Assembly: GCA_026386805.1 (NCBI GenBank)
Contig: JAPLMX010000077.1
Span: 1-64,000, forward strand
DNA from: Phycisphaerae bacterium
Lineage (GTDB): Bacteria; Planctomycetota; Phycisphaerae; Sedimentisphaerales; Anaerobacaceae
Reading direction: 5' to 3'
Length of the DNA stretch: 64,000 bases
The notes under the pieces were generated by a model. It was not told the origin of the DNA and ran no database searches. It saw nothing but the letters and a program-made list of their open reading frames with translations. Positions 24,813 through 34,001 of the stretch are shown piece after piece. The position numbers and the translations under genes are program-made. The first letter of the stretch is position 1. Every line of letters starts with the position of its first letter.

Positions 24813-27800
24813 ATGAGAACACTCCTTCTGTTCGCCTCAGTGCTATCGTTTGCCGCCGCAGGATGGGCTGCGCCCGCCGATTCCCAGGCTGCTGCGTTTG
24901 ACATCGCGTCATTTGGCTCTCGTATGTCCTATGAGGACGGCAAAGCTCACGGCGTCCGGTGGGCGGAGCCTCGAAAGGTCCGGCGCGTGGTCGTGGAATT
25001 CGATGGAAGTCAGACCCCGCCCGAGCCGTCGCGGGTTCGCTTGGAGTACTGGCATCGGGTCTGGGACGGCAAGGCCGACCCGTTGAACTTCGAGCGTGGC
25101 GCCGGCGGCGTCGGCTGGGACGCGCTGGATGACTGGACGAACGGCCGGTGGGTTACGGCGAAAGGCCGCGTCGAGCGGACCGGCAACTCGTATGAATTCA
25201 CCTTCGCTCCCACCTCCTCGGAGGAAATCCCCAAGTTCCAGGGTGAGGGAGTGACGTACCGCAAAACGCTCGCGGTTCGCATCGCGGCCGATGGTGGCCT
25301 GCCCGCGCCGGTGCGGTTTCGGGTGTATACGGACTCGATCTGCAAGACTCTCCGCATTCGCATCCAGTTCGGCGCGCCCCGGGAGGCGGCTTTCAAGGCG
25401 GGCCAGGGCGAATCGGGCCGGCTGGAGGTCTTCAATGGCATGGTGACGGCCGTTCGGCCGATAGACGATGGCTCCGTCACGATCCAGCCGGACCTGACGT
25501 GGACTTTGAATAAACCTAATGCCGGCGGCGTCGAGGCCGATCTGCTGATGGCTGCCGATCCGATCGACGGCCGCTATGATCGCACGATTGTCACCGTGCG
25601 TTCGAGCACGAGGCCGTTTTCCTTCGCGGCGGATGAAGTGGCGCGGGGCGACCGCGTCCTCGTGGACGATCTCGGCGTGCTCGTAACGAGTGCGGAGGAC
25701 AAGATCTCTCTCGACGCCTACCGCGAGGCCCTGCGGCGCGAGTTTGGAGGTCAGACGGTCTACGACCGCGTCGCCGCCGGCGACGAGCAGACCCTGAGCC
25801 GTGCCTGGAATGACATGCCGCTGAAGCGCCCGTGGAACTTTGCCCACGGCCTGCCGGGCAATCGCAACACGATGCGCCAGTGGCCCAACGGGGAGATCGA
25901 AGTCACCGCTTACAAACGCTGGTTCGACGTGCAGCGAAGTCCTCGCGACAGCGACCGCAAGCTCTGGTCTGGCGAGATGCTGCGGATCTCCTGCAGCTTC
26001 CCGGCGGACGGCCGCGGCGGCCGCGAGCTTCAGGACGGCTACCTGCCCGTCCTGCGCACGTGGTGGCAGAGCGGGCCGGTGTACTACGAGCAGAAAACGG
26101 TCCTGACGGCGGCGGTCAAGAACTTGGACGACGTGGCCCTGGACACGCCCACCATCCTGCTGATGCAGATCCGGGTCATGAATGTCTCGGATTCCCAGGA
26201 GGCTGCGGCGACGCTGCGGTTCGGCGCGCACGCCGACGGCAACGAAAAGATCATGCTCAGAAACGACCAGGCAATGGCTGTGACGGTCGCCGGCGAGAGG
26301 CTACGTTTCCTTGTCAGCGCCGAAGGCCAGACGGGCTTGGGTTCCCAAACGCAATCTTCCGCGTTGGGGGTCCCCTTCCAGCAGGAGAACGATTCCGTGG
26401 CCTGGACCGCGAGCCTCAAGCCGGGCGAGAGCAAGCTGCTCCGCGTGACCATTCCCTCGATTACTCTGCTCCAGGGCGACGAGATCGAGTTGGTCAGGAC
26501 GCTGAGCTTCGAGGCCGAGGCCGAACGCGTCTGTGCCTTCTGGCGCGGAGTGACGGCGAAAGGGACGCAGATCCAGACTCCTGAGCCTTGGATCAACGAT
26601 TTCTACAAGGCCCACGTGCGGCACCTGCTGATCAACTGCTTCAAAGAGCTGGGCACGGACTACCTCCACGCTCACGTGGGCACGTTCCACTACGGGGTCT
26701 ATCCGAGCGAGTCCGTCATGATGATCAGCGACCTCGACCGGCGGGGCTACTATGACCAAGCCCGCCGTAATTACGATGCTTTTCTGCACTATCAGGGCAC
26801 GGTCGCCCTGCCCGGCAATTTCAAGAGTTCCGAGGGCGAGTTTTACGGTGCCGGCGGCCACGAGACGGGCGGCTACAACAAAAGCCACGGCTACGTCCTG
26901 TGGGGCATGGCCGAGCACTGGTGGTACACCCGCGACCGGGAGTGGATGGCGAAGGCGGCCCCGGGGATGGTCAAGGCGTGCGAGTGGGTCATTCGCGAGC
27001 GGCAGGGCACGATGGCCACGAACCCGGACGGAAACAAGCCGCTGGAATACGGCTGGCTGCCCGCCGGCTCGCTGGAGGACGTGACCGACCGCTGGAATTG
27101 GCTGGCGACGAACAGCGCCACGGTGTGGGGCTTCCGGGCGTTGGCCGATGCCTTGGCCGACTTCGGACATCCGGAAGGCAAGCGGTTGCAGCAGGAGGCC
27201 CGGGCGTACTATGACGATTTCATGCACGGTATTACGGAGTCGCGGGTCCTCTGTCCCGTCGTGCGGCTGCGGGACGGCACGTATGTCCCCAAGATCCCGT
27301 CGCGGCTCTACGAGCGCGGACGGGCCTACGGGTGGATACGGGAGGTCCTGGAAGGCTCGATGTTCCTGCCCGCCTACGGCCTGCTCGCTCCCACGGCCCC
27401 CGAGACCCGATGGATTCTCAAGGACTATGAGGACAACCTCTACATCTCGGACCGCTACGGCTATTCGATCCCGGTCTACGATGCCTTCTGGTTCTCGCGC
27501 GGCGGGTTCTCCATGCAGGCCAATCTGCTCGATGGCCCGTTGTCGTACCTGTGGCGCGACGACGTCAAGCACTTCATCCGGGGCTACTTCAACGGCTTTG
27601 CCTCGGCGTTCTATCCCGAGATCCGGATGTGCAACGAGCACTCGCTGCCCGAGCTGGGCTACCCGGCGGGCGACCTCTTCAAGACCTCCGATGAGGCCCA
27701 GTCCAACTACTGGCTGCGGCTGATGTTCGTCAACGACGAAGGCCCCGACCTGTACCTGGGCCAGGCGATCCCACGCTACTGGCTCGGCGACGGCAACAAG

Positions 27801-28070
27801 ATCGGCATCCAGCGGGCGGCTACGCACTTCGGCCCCTTGTCGCTGCGGTATGATTCGCGGGCGGCCCAGGGGAGCATCAAGGTCACTCTCGATCTGTCCG
27901 GCCGCAACCAACCGCGGACCATTTACGTCCGGATTCGCCACCCGCAGTCCAAGCCGCTCAAGACGGTCCTTCTGAACGGCCAGCCGTACAACAAGCTGGA
28001 TCAGGACAAAGAGTGGATCATCCTGCCGGGCTCGCTCAGCGGCCGCCAGGAGATTGCAGGGCTGTATTAG
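24813..28070 (+). CDS. Secreted six-hairpin glycosidase-like protein
   Basis: This is a 1085-residue exported protein. The signal peptide covers about 1-20 ('LLLFASVLSFAAAGWAAP'). The N-terminal 600 residues are beta-rich and partly discoidin-like ('VRRVVVEFDGSQTPPEPSRV'). The C-terminal half is an (alpha/alpha)6 barrel of the six-hairpin glycosidase superfamily: 'LGTDYLHAHVGTFHYGVYP', 'DLDRRGYYDQARRNYDAFL', 'ETGGYNKSHGYVLWGMAEHW' and 'EYGWLPAGSLEDV'. The last 70 residues form a small beta domain. Family members cleave rhamnosides, glucuronides or similar glycans; the substrate cannot be given. It is followed after 18 bp by the GH38-like gene. An in-frame palindrome at 26339-26375 adds 'GSQTQSSALGVP'. 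Confidence 0.75.
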   Translation: MRTLLLFASVLSFAAAGWAAPADSQAAAFDIASFGSRMSYEDGKAHGVRWAEPRKVRRVVVEFDGSQTPPEPSRVRLEYWHRVWDGKADPLNFERGAGGVGWDALDDWTNGRWVTAKGRVERTGNSYEFTFAPTSSEEIPKFQGEGVTYRKTLAVRIAADGGLPAPVRFRVYTDSICKTLRIRIQFGAPREAAFKAGQGESGRLEVFNGMVTAVRPIDDGSVTIQPDLTWTLNKPNAGGVEADLLMAADPIDGRYDRTIVTVRSSTRPFSFAADEVARGDRVLVDDLGVLVTSAEDKISLDAYREALRREFGGQTVYDRVAAGDEQTLSRAWNDMPLKRPWNFAHGLPGNRNTMRQWPNGEIEVTAYKRWFDVQRSPRDSDRKLWSGEMLRISCSFPADGRGGRELQDGYLPVLRTWWQSGPVYYEQKTVLTAAVKNLDDVALDTPTILLMQIRVMNVSDSQEAAATLRFGAHADGNEKIMLRNDQAMAVTVAGERLRFLVSAEGQTGLGSQTQSSALGVPFQQENDSVAWTASLKPGESKLLRVTIPSITLLQGDEIELVRTLSFEAEAERVCAFWRGVTAKGTQIQTPEPWINDFYKAHVRHLLINCFKELGTDYLHAHVGTFHYGVYPSESVMMISDLDRRGYYDQARRNYDAFLHYQGTVALPGNFKSSEGEFYGAGGHETGGYNKSHGYVLWGMAEHWWYTRDREWMAKAAPGMVKACEWVIRERQGTMATNPDGNKPLEYGWLPAGSLEDVTDRWNWLATNSATVWGFRALADALADFGHPEGKRLQQEARAYYDDFMHGITESRVLCPVVRLRDGTYVPKIPSRLYERGRAYGWIREVLEGSMFLPAYGLLAPTAPETRWILKDYEDNLYISDRYGYSIPVYDAFWFSRGGFSMQANLLDGPLSYLWRDDVKHFIRGYFNGFASAFYPEIRMCNEHSLPELGYPAGDLFKTSDEAQSNYWLRLMFVNDEGPDLYLGQAIPRYWLGDGNKIGIQRAATHFGPLSLRYDSRAAQGSIKVTLDLSGRNQPRTIYVRIRHPQSKPLKTVLLNGQPYNKLDQDKEWIILPGSLSGRQEIAGLY
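26339..26375. repeat. GGGGTCCCAAACGC palindrome, copy 4, inside a coding frame
   Basis: Arms GGGTTCCCAAACGC (26339-26352) and GCGTTGGGGGTCCCC (26361-26375) with an 8 nt loop, within the six-hairpin glycosidase gene and without a stop codon. Confidence 0.8.
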
Positions 28071-28088
28071 CAAGGGAGGAAGAACCAG

Positions 28089-30704
28089 ATGTGTGCCATG
28101 TGGATTGCCGTCAGTCTCGTCCTGGTGTTGTCAGCGTCGATTCGCGCGAGGGACGCCGGCGAGTGGACGATCTATGTCACCAACGACAACTGCCCCGATT
28201 ACACGTGGGGCTTTACGGAGGAGCAGACCCGGCAGGCGTTCGCCGACATCGTTCACGCTCACCTCGACGAGATGAATCGTACGGACGGCTTTGCGTCTGC
28301 GGACCGCGACCGCTACAACATGGCGGTGACGCAGGAGGCGATCTGCTTCGTCGAACGGTATCCCGAGCGGCAGGCGGAGCTGATCCGTCGGATCAAGGAG
28401 GGACGGGTGCTCGTCAGTCCCTTCCTGTGCAATTCCTTGTGGGCGTTCCAGAGCACGGAAGGTGCGCTCCGCGTCCTCTATCCGGCCCGGCGGCTCGAAC
28501 GGGACTGGGGGATTGCGATCGACATGGCCGAGCATATCGAGGAACCCTCTTTGCCTTGGGGTATGGCGCCGATTCTGGCCGGGGCGGGGGTACGCTGGCT
28601 CTCGGTGCCTTTCTACAACTATGACTCGACCTTCAAGCAGTTGAAGAATCCGCCGCTGTTCGTCTGGGAGGGTCCCGACGGCAGCCGGCTGCGGGTCGTC
28701 ATGGACCCCTGGGCCTCGAATCGGGCAAGCTACACGCAGGGGGCCGCCATCCTGAAGAAACCCCAGAGCATCGAGAAAGAGTGGCTGCCGCATTACAGCG
28801 GCCTTGGAGATGCCTATCCGCTCCGCGCGATCTTGGCCAGTGGCACGCACGGGGACATCTCGCCCCGCAGTGGGGACCAGGCCCAGGGTTTTGCCGAAAC
28901 CATCAGGAACTACAATGCCGGCGACGGTCCGCACCCGAAGCTCGTCAATGCCACAGTGGCACAGTTCTGCGCGGCGGTGGACCGAGTACAAGCAGAGCGG
29001 CCTTTCCTTCCCACCGTGCGTGGCTGCTTCGGACACTCCTGGGACCTATGGCCCGTATCGCTGGCCAGGTACGTGGCGGACCTGCGGCAGGCGGGGAGGG
29101 ACTACTTAGCCGCCGAAACGCTATTGGCCGTCGCCGCCTGCGACCGGCCGGAGCTGCGCGATGCGACGCGAAAAGATCGCGAACGGGCCGAGTGGTGCTG
29201 GGCGATGCTCAGCGACCACGCCTGGAACGGCACCAACGAGCAGAACAAGCGGCACAACGCAGACCTGCGACGACGATGGAACGCGGAGCTCGCGAGCCTC
29301 GGTGTCAAGCTGCTGGACCAGGGCTGGGCGGCGGCCGGGCTGACGCGTGACCCGCAGAGAATCACGGTATTCAATAGCCTCAGCTTCCCGCGAACGGGCC
29401 TCGTGCGCATGGCGGTCCCGCAGGAGGTACGTGGCGAGGGCTTCCAGCCCTTGCGTCTCGAGGCCATCCTGGCCTTGTCTTCCGAGGGCGGGACGGGTAC
29501 CCAATCGCAAGAAGATCGCGATTGGGAACCCACGCTCTCGCCACGACAGGCCATTCCCTGCCAAGCGGTTCGCGAGGGAGAAGGCCGGGTCCTGTACTTC
29601 GTTGCTCCGGAGGTCCCCGGGTTCTCCGTTCGGCAATTCCGACCGAGTTTGGCACCGGCGGTCGCCGGCAGCGTGTGCACCGCGAGCCCGAGCGGCTTGG
29701 AGTGTCCTTTCTATCGGCTCGCGCTTGACCCGCGCACGGGCGGCGTGGCAAGTCTCGTCCACAAAGCGTCGGGACGAGAGTTGCGCGTCGCGGGTTCCCA
29801 CGGGCTTTGCCAAACGGTGTTCTTCGACGGCCAAGAGCATGCGTTGGAGAATGTCACGACTGAGGTCGTCGCCGAGGGCCCTGTTCTGGCGCGGCTAAAG
29901 GTCACGGGCACGGTCGAAGGCATGGAAGTCACGAACGACATCACCGTCTACGCCGAGCTGGATCAAGTGGATTTCGACCTCCGTATACATAAGCCCGTCA
30001 CCACGAAGGAGCAATGGCTCTGTCACGTGTTTCCGGTCGTGTCGGAGCGGGCCGAGCTTCGGATCGAGACGCCCGGCGCCGTGATTCGCCCACGCTCGCA
30101 GCCCGAAGGGGATTTGCTGCCGGGGGCGGATACCCGCCGGTTCGCGGTGCAGGGGTTTGTCGATGCTTCCGTGCCGGACGGCGCAGGTGTCACGATCGCG
30201 CCGCTCGATGCCTTCGCGCTTCGGCTGGACTTGGCCCCGCTCACGTTCGAGGCCATAGGCAACGATCAGAACTATCGCGAGGTCGTCCAGGACCAGGACG
30301 GCGTCACGGACTTCCGCTTCCGGTACGTCCTGCGCGGTCACGCCGGTGGTTACAGCCAAGGCCAGACCGTGGCCTGGAGCCGAAGCGTCACGACGCCCTT
30401 AGCGGCCACCTTGGGCGGCATCCCAAGTGAGCGTATGACTCGTCCAACAATCCAGCTTGACCCATCGCGTGCGATTGCCACGTGCTTCAAGTCTGCCGAT
30501 GGCGACAGTTCCGGCGGCCTCATTCTGCGTCTGTGGGAGACCACCGGCCGATCCGACCCCGTCCAGGTTGCCGTGAAAGGGTATCGCAAAGCCATCCTCA
30601 CCGACCTGCTCGAACGGGACAAGAATGAGCTTGCGGTCACCGACGGACGCATCGAGATCAAATCGAATCCGCACGGCTTCTCTTGCGTGCGATTGCTTCC
30701 GTAA
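28089..30704 (+). CDS. Secreted GH38-like (alpha-mannosidase-related) protein
   Basis: This is an 871-residue protein with a signal sequence. The N-terminal third resembles the GH38 alpha-mannosidase beta/alpha barrel, with 'WTIYVTNDNCPDYTWGFTEE' where the zinc-binding His-x-Asp usually stands, then 'FPWGM'-like 'LPWGMAPILAGAGVRWLSV' and 'VWEGPDGSRLRVVMDPW'. A three-helix middle region ('WCWAMLSDHAWNGTNEQNK') and a long C-terminal beta-sandwich ('RITVFNSLSFPRTGLVRM') follow, as in GH38. The replaced first metal ligand means activity on mannosides is uncertain. The ribosome binding site is AGGGAGG, and the gene is cotranscribed with the preceding glycosidase. Residues near 470-482 come from an in-frame palindrome (29495-29531). 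Confidence 0.7.
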   Translation: MCAMWIAVSLVLVLSASIRARDAGEWTIYVTNDNCPDYTWGFTEEQTRQAFADIVHAHLDEMNRTDGFASADRDRYNMAVTQEAICFVERYPERQAELIRRIKEGRVLVSPFLCNSLWAFQSTEGALRVLYPARRLERDWGIAIDMAEHIEEPSLPWGMAPILAGAGVRWLSVPFYNYDSTFKQLKNPPLFVWEGPDGSRLRVVMDPWASNRASYTQGAAILKKPQSIEKEWLPHYSGLGDAYPLRAILASGTHGDISPRSGDQAQGFAETIRNYNAGDGPHPKLVNATVAQFCAAVDRVQAERPFLPTVRGCFGHSWDLWPVSLARYVADLRQAGRDYLAAETLLAVAACDRPELRDATRKDRERAEWCWAMLSDHAWNGTNEQNKRHNADLRRRWNAELASLGVKLLDQGWAAAGLTRDPQRITVFNSLSFPRTGLVRMAVPQEVRGEGFQPLRLEAILALSSEGGTGTQSQEDRDWEPTLSPRQAIPCQAVREGEGRVLYFVAPEVPGFSVRQFRPSLAPAVAGSVCTASPSGLECPFYRLALDPRTGGVASLVHKASGRELRVAGSHGLCQTVFFDGQEHALENVTTEVVAEGPVLARLKVTGTVEGMEVTNDITVYAELDQVDFDLRIHKPVTTKEQWLCHVFPVVSERAELRIETPGAVIRPRSQPEGDLLPGADTRRFAVQGFVDASVPDGAGVTIAPLDAFALRLDLAPLTFEAIGNDQNYREVVQDQDGVTDFRFRYVLRGHAGGYSQGQTVAWSRSVTTPLAATLGGIPSERMTRPTIQLDPSRAIATCFKSADGDSSGGLILRLWETTGRSDPVQVAVKGYRKAILTDLLERDKNELAVTDGRIEIKSNPHGFSCVRLLP
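29495..29531. repeat. GGGGTCCCAAACGC-type palindrome, copy 5, inside a coding frame
   Basis: Arms GGGTACCCAATCGC (29495-29508) and GCGATTGGGAACCC (29518-29531), 9 nt loop, in frame in the GH38-like gene. Confidence 0.8.
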
Positions 30705-30796
30705 GGGACCACGCGGACAGGCGTCAGCGGTACTAGGCTAATTGGGCGGATGGCGTACACGTGTTGTCACGCGGCGACGGCACAGCTCATCTCTTG

Positions 30797-30852
30797 GTAG
30801 GGCGAGCGTTCCCGCTCGCCTAAAGCCGTCGTGCGAGGACGCACGACCTACG
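30797..30852. repeat. GTCGTGCGTCCTCGCAC / GGCGAGCG repeat, downstream copy (inverted)
   Basis: GTAGGGCGAGCGTTCCCGCT at the left and GTGCGAGGACGCACGACCTA at the right. The whole unit is the reverse complement of the 24725-24780 copy, so the pair brackets the two-gene glycosidase operon. Confidence 0.75.
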
Positions 30853-30965
30853 AAGAGACGCCTTCCGGGTCGGCCCACCACATCAGGGTGGTTGGCGTAG
30901 GCGCAGGGTGGGCTCGCGCCCACCATCCTCCGCATAAAAAGTAGCGTTGCACCGACGTTTTGTAG

Positions 30966-30994
30966 TTGACATAGCATGGTATGTATAACATAAT
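30966..30994 (+). promoter_or_regulatory. Promoter and candidate operator of padR-type gene
   Basis: TTGACA (30966-30971), 17 nt spacer, CATAAT (30989-30994). An ATGTATAACAT palindrome (30981-30991) overlaps the spacer and -10; ATGT/ACAT half-sites are what PadR regulators bind, so autoregulation is likely. Confidence 0.65.
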
Positions 30995-31039
30995 AGGCGA
31001 AACATAACACGATTCGTGCAGGTGAATCAGGAGGTTGTC

Positions 31040-31384
31040 ATGAAGTTTGAAAGTCAGTTGCTCAAAGGCGTGGCTCCCGTGGTGGTGCTGCAAATCCTGT
31101 CGCGGGGGCCGATGTACGGCTATGAGCTCAGCCAGGCGATCGAGCAGCGCAGCGGCGACATCCTCACGCTGGGCAAAGGGACGCTGTACCCCTTGCTTTA
31201 CAACCTGGAGGCCAAGAAGCTCGTCCAGGCCAAGTGGGAGACGACCGACTCCGGCCGGAACCGCCGCTACTACTCGATCACTGGCAAGGGCGAGGAAGAC
31301 TTGGCCCGGCAAAAGGCCCAGCTTCAGGGCTTGGCCAAGGGCCTCGACCTGCTCTTCGGCGGCACCCTGAAAGCGGCGATTTGA
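31040..31384 (+). CDS. PadR-family transcriptional regulator
   Basis: This 114-residue winged-helix regulator covers the whole PadR domain: 'MYGYELSQAIEQRSG' (recognition region, about 28-42), 'GTLYPLLYNLEAKKLVQAKW' and the wing 'RNRRYYSITGKGEEDL'. PadR proteins usually repress neighbouring operons in response to small molecules. CAGGAGG is 6 nt upstream of the chosen ATG. The M28 peptidase gene starts 24 bp downstream, so the two probably form one unit under the promoter at 30966. Confidence 0.9.
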   Translation: MKFESQLLKGVAPVVVLQILSRGPMYGYELSQAIEQRSGDILTLGKGTLYPLLYNLEAKKLVQAKWETTDSGRNRRYYSITGKGEEDLARQKAQLQGLAKGLDLLFGGTLKAAI

Positions 31385-31408
31385 GAAGACCAGAGGAGGG
31401 CCGTCCCA

Positions 31409-32341
31409 ATGAGAACCCGAGAGAAGGTCATCATCGCAGCCGTTATCTTGCCGCTGGCGGCGTTCACGGCATTTGCCGTCGGGCTGGCGTACTACATGAC
31501 CAGGCCGCCCCGGGAACTCCCGGGCATCCCGCAGGCCGTCGTGGAGCAGAGATTCAGGGATGAGACCACCTTCGCGACGGCACGTGATGTCCAGACGAAG
31601 GTCCCGCCTGTGGCGTTGGAAGAGATCGTTTCGGAGACCACTGGTCTTGGCGGAACAGAGCTGCATACTGCAGAGGGCAGAAGGGCTATCTGCGTCCGCC
31701 TGTTCCGTGGCGCGGGATTCGATCCTGTCGTAACCGAGGACGGGGACGTCCTCGTATACAAGCAGGGGCGCACCGTGGACTACGTGGCGGTGGGGGCCCA
31801 CTATGACAAGGTCGATGGGCCTTCCGAAGGCATCCTGGACAATATGCTGGGCTGCATCCTGGTTAGCAATATCGCCAAGGCCCTGAGAGACGAGCCCACG
31901 AATTACACGTATCTATTTCTTGCCTATGGGAACGAAGAAACGGGCCGGCGGATAGGATCGGCGATCCGTGGCTATGAATCGGGACGCCGTGAGCGACCCA
32001 CCTATATCATCGAAATAGACTATGTGGGTGACAAGGATGCCGAGCTTGGGGGGAGATGGATGAGTCCAATCGACGGCAGATTCCTACAGACCGGGATCAA
32101 GATCAACACCATTCCCATGCCCGATCCACGGAAGATCCACACGGAGAAGGACAACCTCAGCAACGTCCACTTCGGGCGGGCTTACCTGGCGTACAAAACC
32201 GTGATTTCCCTGATTGAAGGAATCGAGCGTGGGGAAGGGCTGAAGCCGCCCGACACTGTCAACTTCTGGAGAAAGGAAAACCCCTTGTTCGGCTGCAAGC
32301 CCGCTGTCTCCCAACCAACGCCTTCAAAGCCGATCCTGTGA
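31409..32341 (+). CDS. Membrane-anchored M28-like zinc aminopeptidase
   Basis: This 310-residue protein has an N-terminal transmembrane anchor ('IIAAVILPLAAFTAFAVGLA'). The M28 zinc-peptidase core has 'YVAVGAHYDKVDGPSEGILDN' (His and bridging Asp, residues about 127-147) and 'FLAYGNEETG' (catalytic Glu-Glu pair), with a late His candidate in 'NLSNVHFGRAYLAYK'. It would act on peptides outside the cytoplasmic membrane. GAGGAGG lies upstream. It is shorter than typical M28 enzymes and lacks an accessory domain. Its position next to padR suggests inducible expression. Confidence 0.75.
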   Translation: MRTREKVIIAAVILPLAAFTAFAVGLAYYMTRPPRELPGIPQAVVEQRFRDETTFATARDVQTKVPPVALEEIVSETTGLGGTELHTAEGRRAICVRLFRGAGFDPVVTEDGDVLVYKQGRTVDYVAVGAHYDKVDGPSEGILDNMLGCILVSNIAKALRDEPTNYTYLFLAYGNEETGRRIGSAIRGYESGRRERPTYIIEIDYVGDKDAELGGRWMSPIDGRFLQTGIKINTIPMPDPRKIHTEKDNLSNVHFGRAYLAYKTVISLIEGIERGEGLKPPDTVNFWRKENPLFGCKPAVSQPTPSKPIL

Positions 32342-32446
32342 AGATCGGCGGAGGTTCTCGATCATGGACAACAAGCCTGAGAAGAATCGCGGCACGGACC
32401 TGCCTCTCTGTGCGACGGAGTTCATCCGGCGCGTGGTTCGGCGGAT

Positions 32447-33751
32447 GTGGTATGTGTGCTGTGCGCCCTGCCGCCCATGCTGGGCCGGCCTACCATCCGT
32501 GTCAACTATGTCGAATGGCTGAGCGACCACTGGCGGCCGGCTGGGCAGGACATCGAGAACGCCAAAGTCTACTATGACAAGGCGGTTGCGCTTCTGGTCG
32601 AGCCGCCGCAGGGGCTTGAGGGCAAGATGCAGTTGCGTCGCTGGTCATCGGTCGGCTACGGCGACGGCGACGTGCAGGCGATCGAGCAGTGGCTCGCCGG
32701 GAACCAGGCCGCATTCAGTGCGCTGAGACGAGGCGCGAATACGCCCCATTACTGGCCGGCCTATGACAGCAAGGAATCCACTCCTATCGAGACGAGCATC
32801 GTTGCGAACGAGATGAAGTCGCTCAGCCAGTGGCGGCTCGTGACATTCGCTTTCAAGGAACAGATCATTTGGGAGGTCCGCCGGGGGGAAGTCGCGAAAG
32901 CTATGGATGACTGCCTGGTTCTCTGCCGGTTCGGTCGGCACTTGCAGAACAAGGGTTGTCTGAACGGACAATTGGTGGGGGTCTCGATTGAGGCTCTGGG
33001 CTACAATGGCGTCACCGCCATCGTGCAGAACGCGGGTATCCCTGCGGGACTTCTGGAGAGCGTCCAAAGGGAATTGGAGTCAGGTTTCGATCTTCACCGG
33101 CAGGTCATCGACCTGGATTGTGAGAAGGCATTGTGGTATGACCGCATCCAGCGGACCTTTACCGATGACGGGAAGGGGGGAGGCCATGCGTTGTCGAAAG
33201 GATTCATCTACGCTCCCGGGGACTGGAAAGACAATTTGCTCAAGACCTTTCTGTTTCACTACCCGGGCCGTCGCGAGACGATGGCGATGGTGGACCGGTT
33301 CTTTCAGCAGGCACAACGCCGGCTGAATACGCCACCAGACGCAGAGGAACACGAGCGGCTGAATGGAAGCGAGCAAGTAGCATCGCTGAGCATATTCTTC
33401 TCCATCACCACGCCGGCCTACGAACGCGTGGGCCTACTGAGCTGGAGGCTGAAAACGCACGAGACCGCCACCATCACGTTGCTGGCGGTCCAGCGGTATT
33501 TCCAGGCGAACGGGAGCTATCCTGACAGCCTGGACCAATTGATGGCGCGAGGCTACCTGAAGGAGCCGCCGAAAGACCCGTTCGGCCCAGGGCTGCTCAC
33601 CTATCGGAAGACGGACACCGGATTCCTCCTCTACAGTTGGGGTGCGAATCGCCAGGACGACGGCGGGCAGTTGGGCACGGGCAGCCAGGGCCAACCCCGC
33701 ATGTGGGCGGACAACGGCGACTGGGTCTTTTGGCCGATCGGGGAGCCGTAG
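32447..33751 (+). CDS. Protein with pseudopilin-like C-terminus, 5' end probably rearranged
   Basis: The 434-residue frame starts at GTG without a ribosome binding site. A separate short frame from ATG 32364 ('MDNKPEKNRGTDL ... TEFIRRVVRRM') looks like the N-terminus of another planctomycete family and runs into this one out of frame near 32447, so the 5' end is probably a deletion junction. The body is of unknown function and helix-rich. The last 60 residues, 'ITLLAVQRYFQANGSYPDSL' and 'YLKEPPKDPFG', match the C-terminal pattern of type II secretion pseudopilins (GspG-like). It may be degenerate. Confidence 0.5.
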   Translation: MVCVLCALPPMLGRPTIRVNYVEWLSDHWRPAGQDIENAKVYYDKAVALLVEPPQGLEGKMQLRRWSSVGYGDGDVQAIEQWLAGNQAAFSALRRGANTPHYWPAYDSKESTPIETSIVANEMKSLSQWRLVTFAFKEQIIWEVRRGEVAKAMDDCLVLCRFGRHLQNKGCLNGQLVGVSIEALGYNGVTAIVQNAGIPAGLLESVQRELESGFDLHRQVIDLDCEKALWYDRIQRTFTDDGKGGGHALSKGFIYAPGDWKDNLLKTFLFHYPGRRETMAMVDRFFQQAQRRLNTPPDAEEHERLNGSEQVASLSIFFSITTPAYERVGLLSWRLKTHETATITLLAVQRYFQANGSYPDSLDQLMARGYLKEPPKDPFGPGLLTYRKTDTGFLLYSWGANRQDDGGQLGTGSQGQPRMWADNGDWVFWPIGEP

Positions 33752-33877
33752 AGCAATTGTCACATGCCACCCGGAGAACGCCGGCTTCTCGCACACCCTG
33801 TGAGAGTCGTAGCGTCCACTTTCAGGAAATCCTTGAATTCCCCCGTTTAGGGTCCTACCATACTCCCTTGTGGATCA

Positions 33878-33952
33878 CGTAGGATGGGCTTCAGCCCATG
33901 CGGACAGTCACGGATCCGCGCGAAAACCGCATGGGCTGAAGCCCATCCTACG
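33878..33952. repeat. GTAGGATGGGCTTCAGCCCAT inverted repeat
   Basis: Arms at 33878-33903 and 33927-33952 are exact reverse complements, and each holds an internal ATGGGCTTCAGCCCAT palindrome. It ends 49 nt before the next start codon. Confidence 0.9.
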
Positions 33953-34001
33953 GGTCCGTGTGGCACTCGGAGTCCGGCATTTTGGGTTAGGGGAGATCAC
34001 G

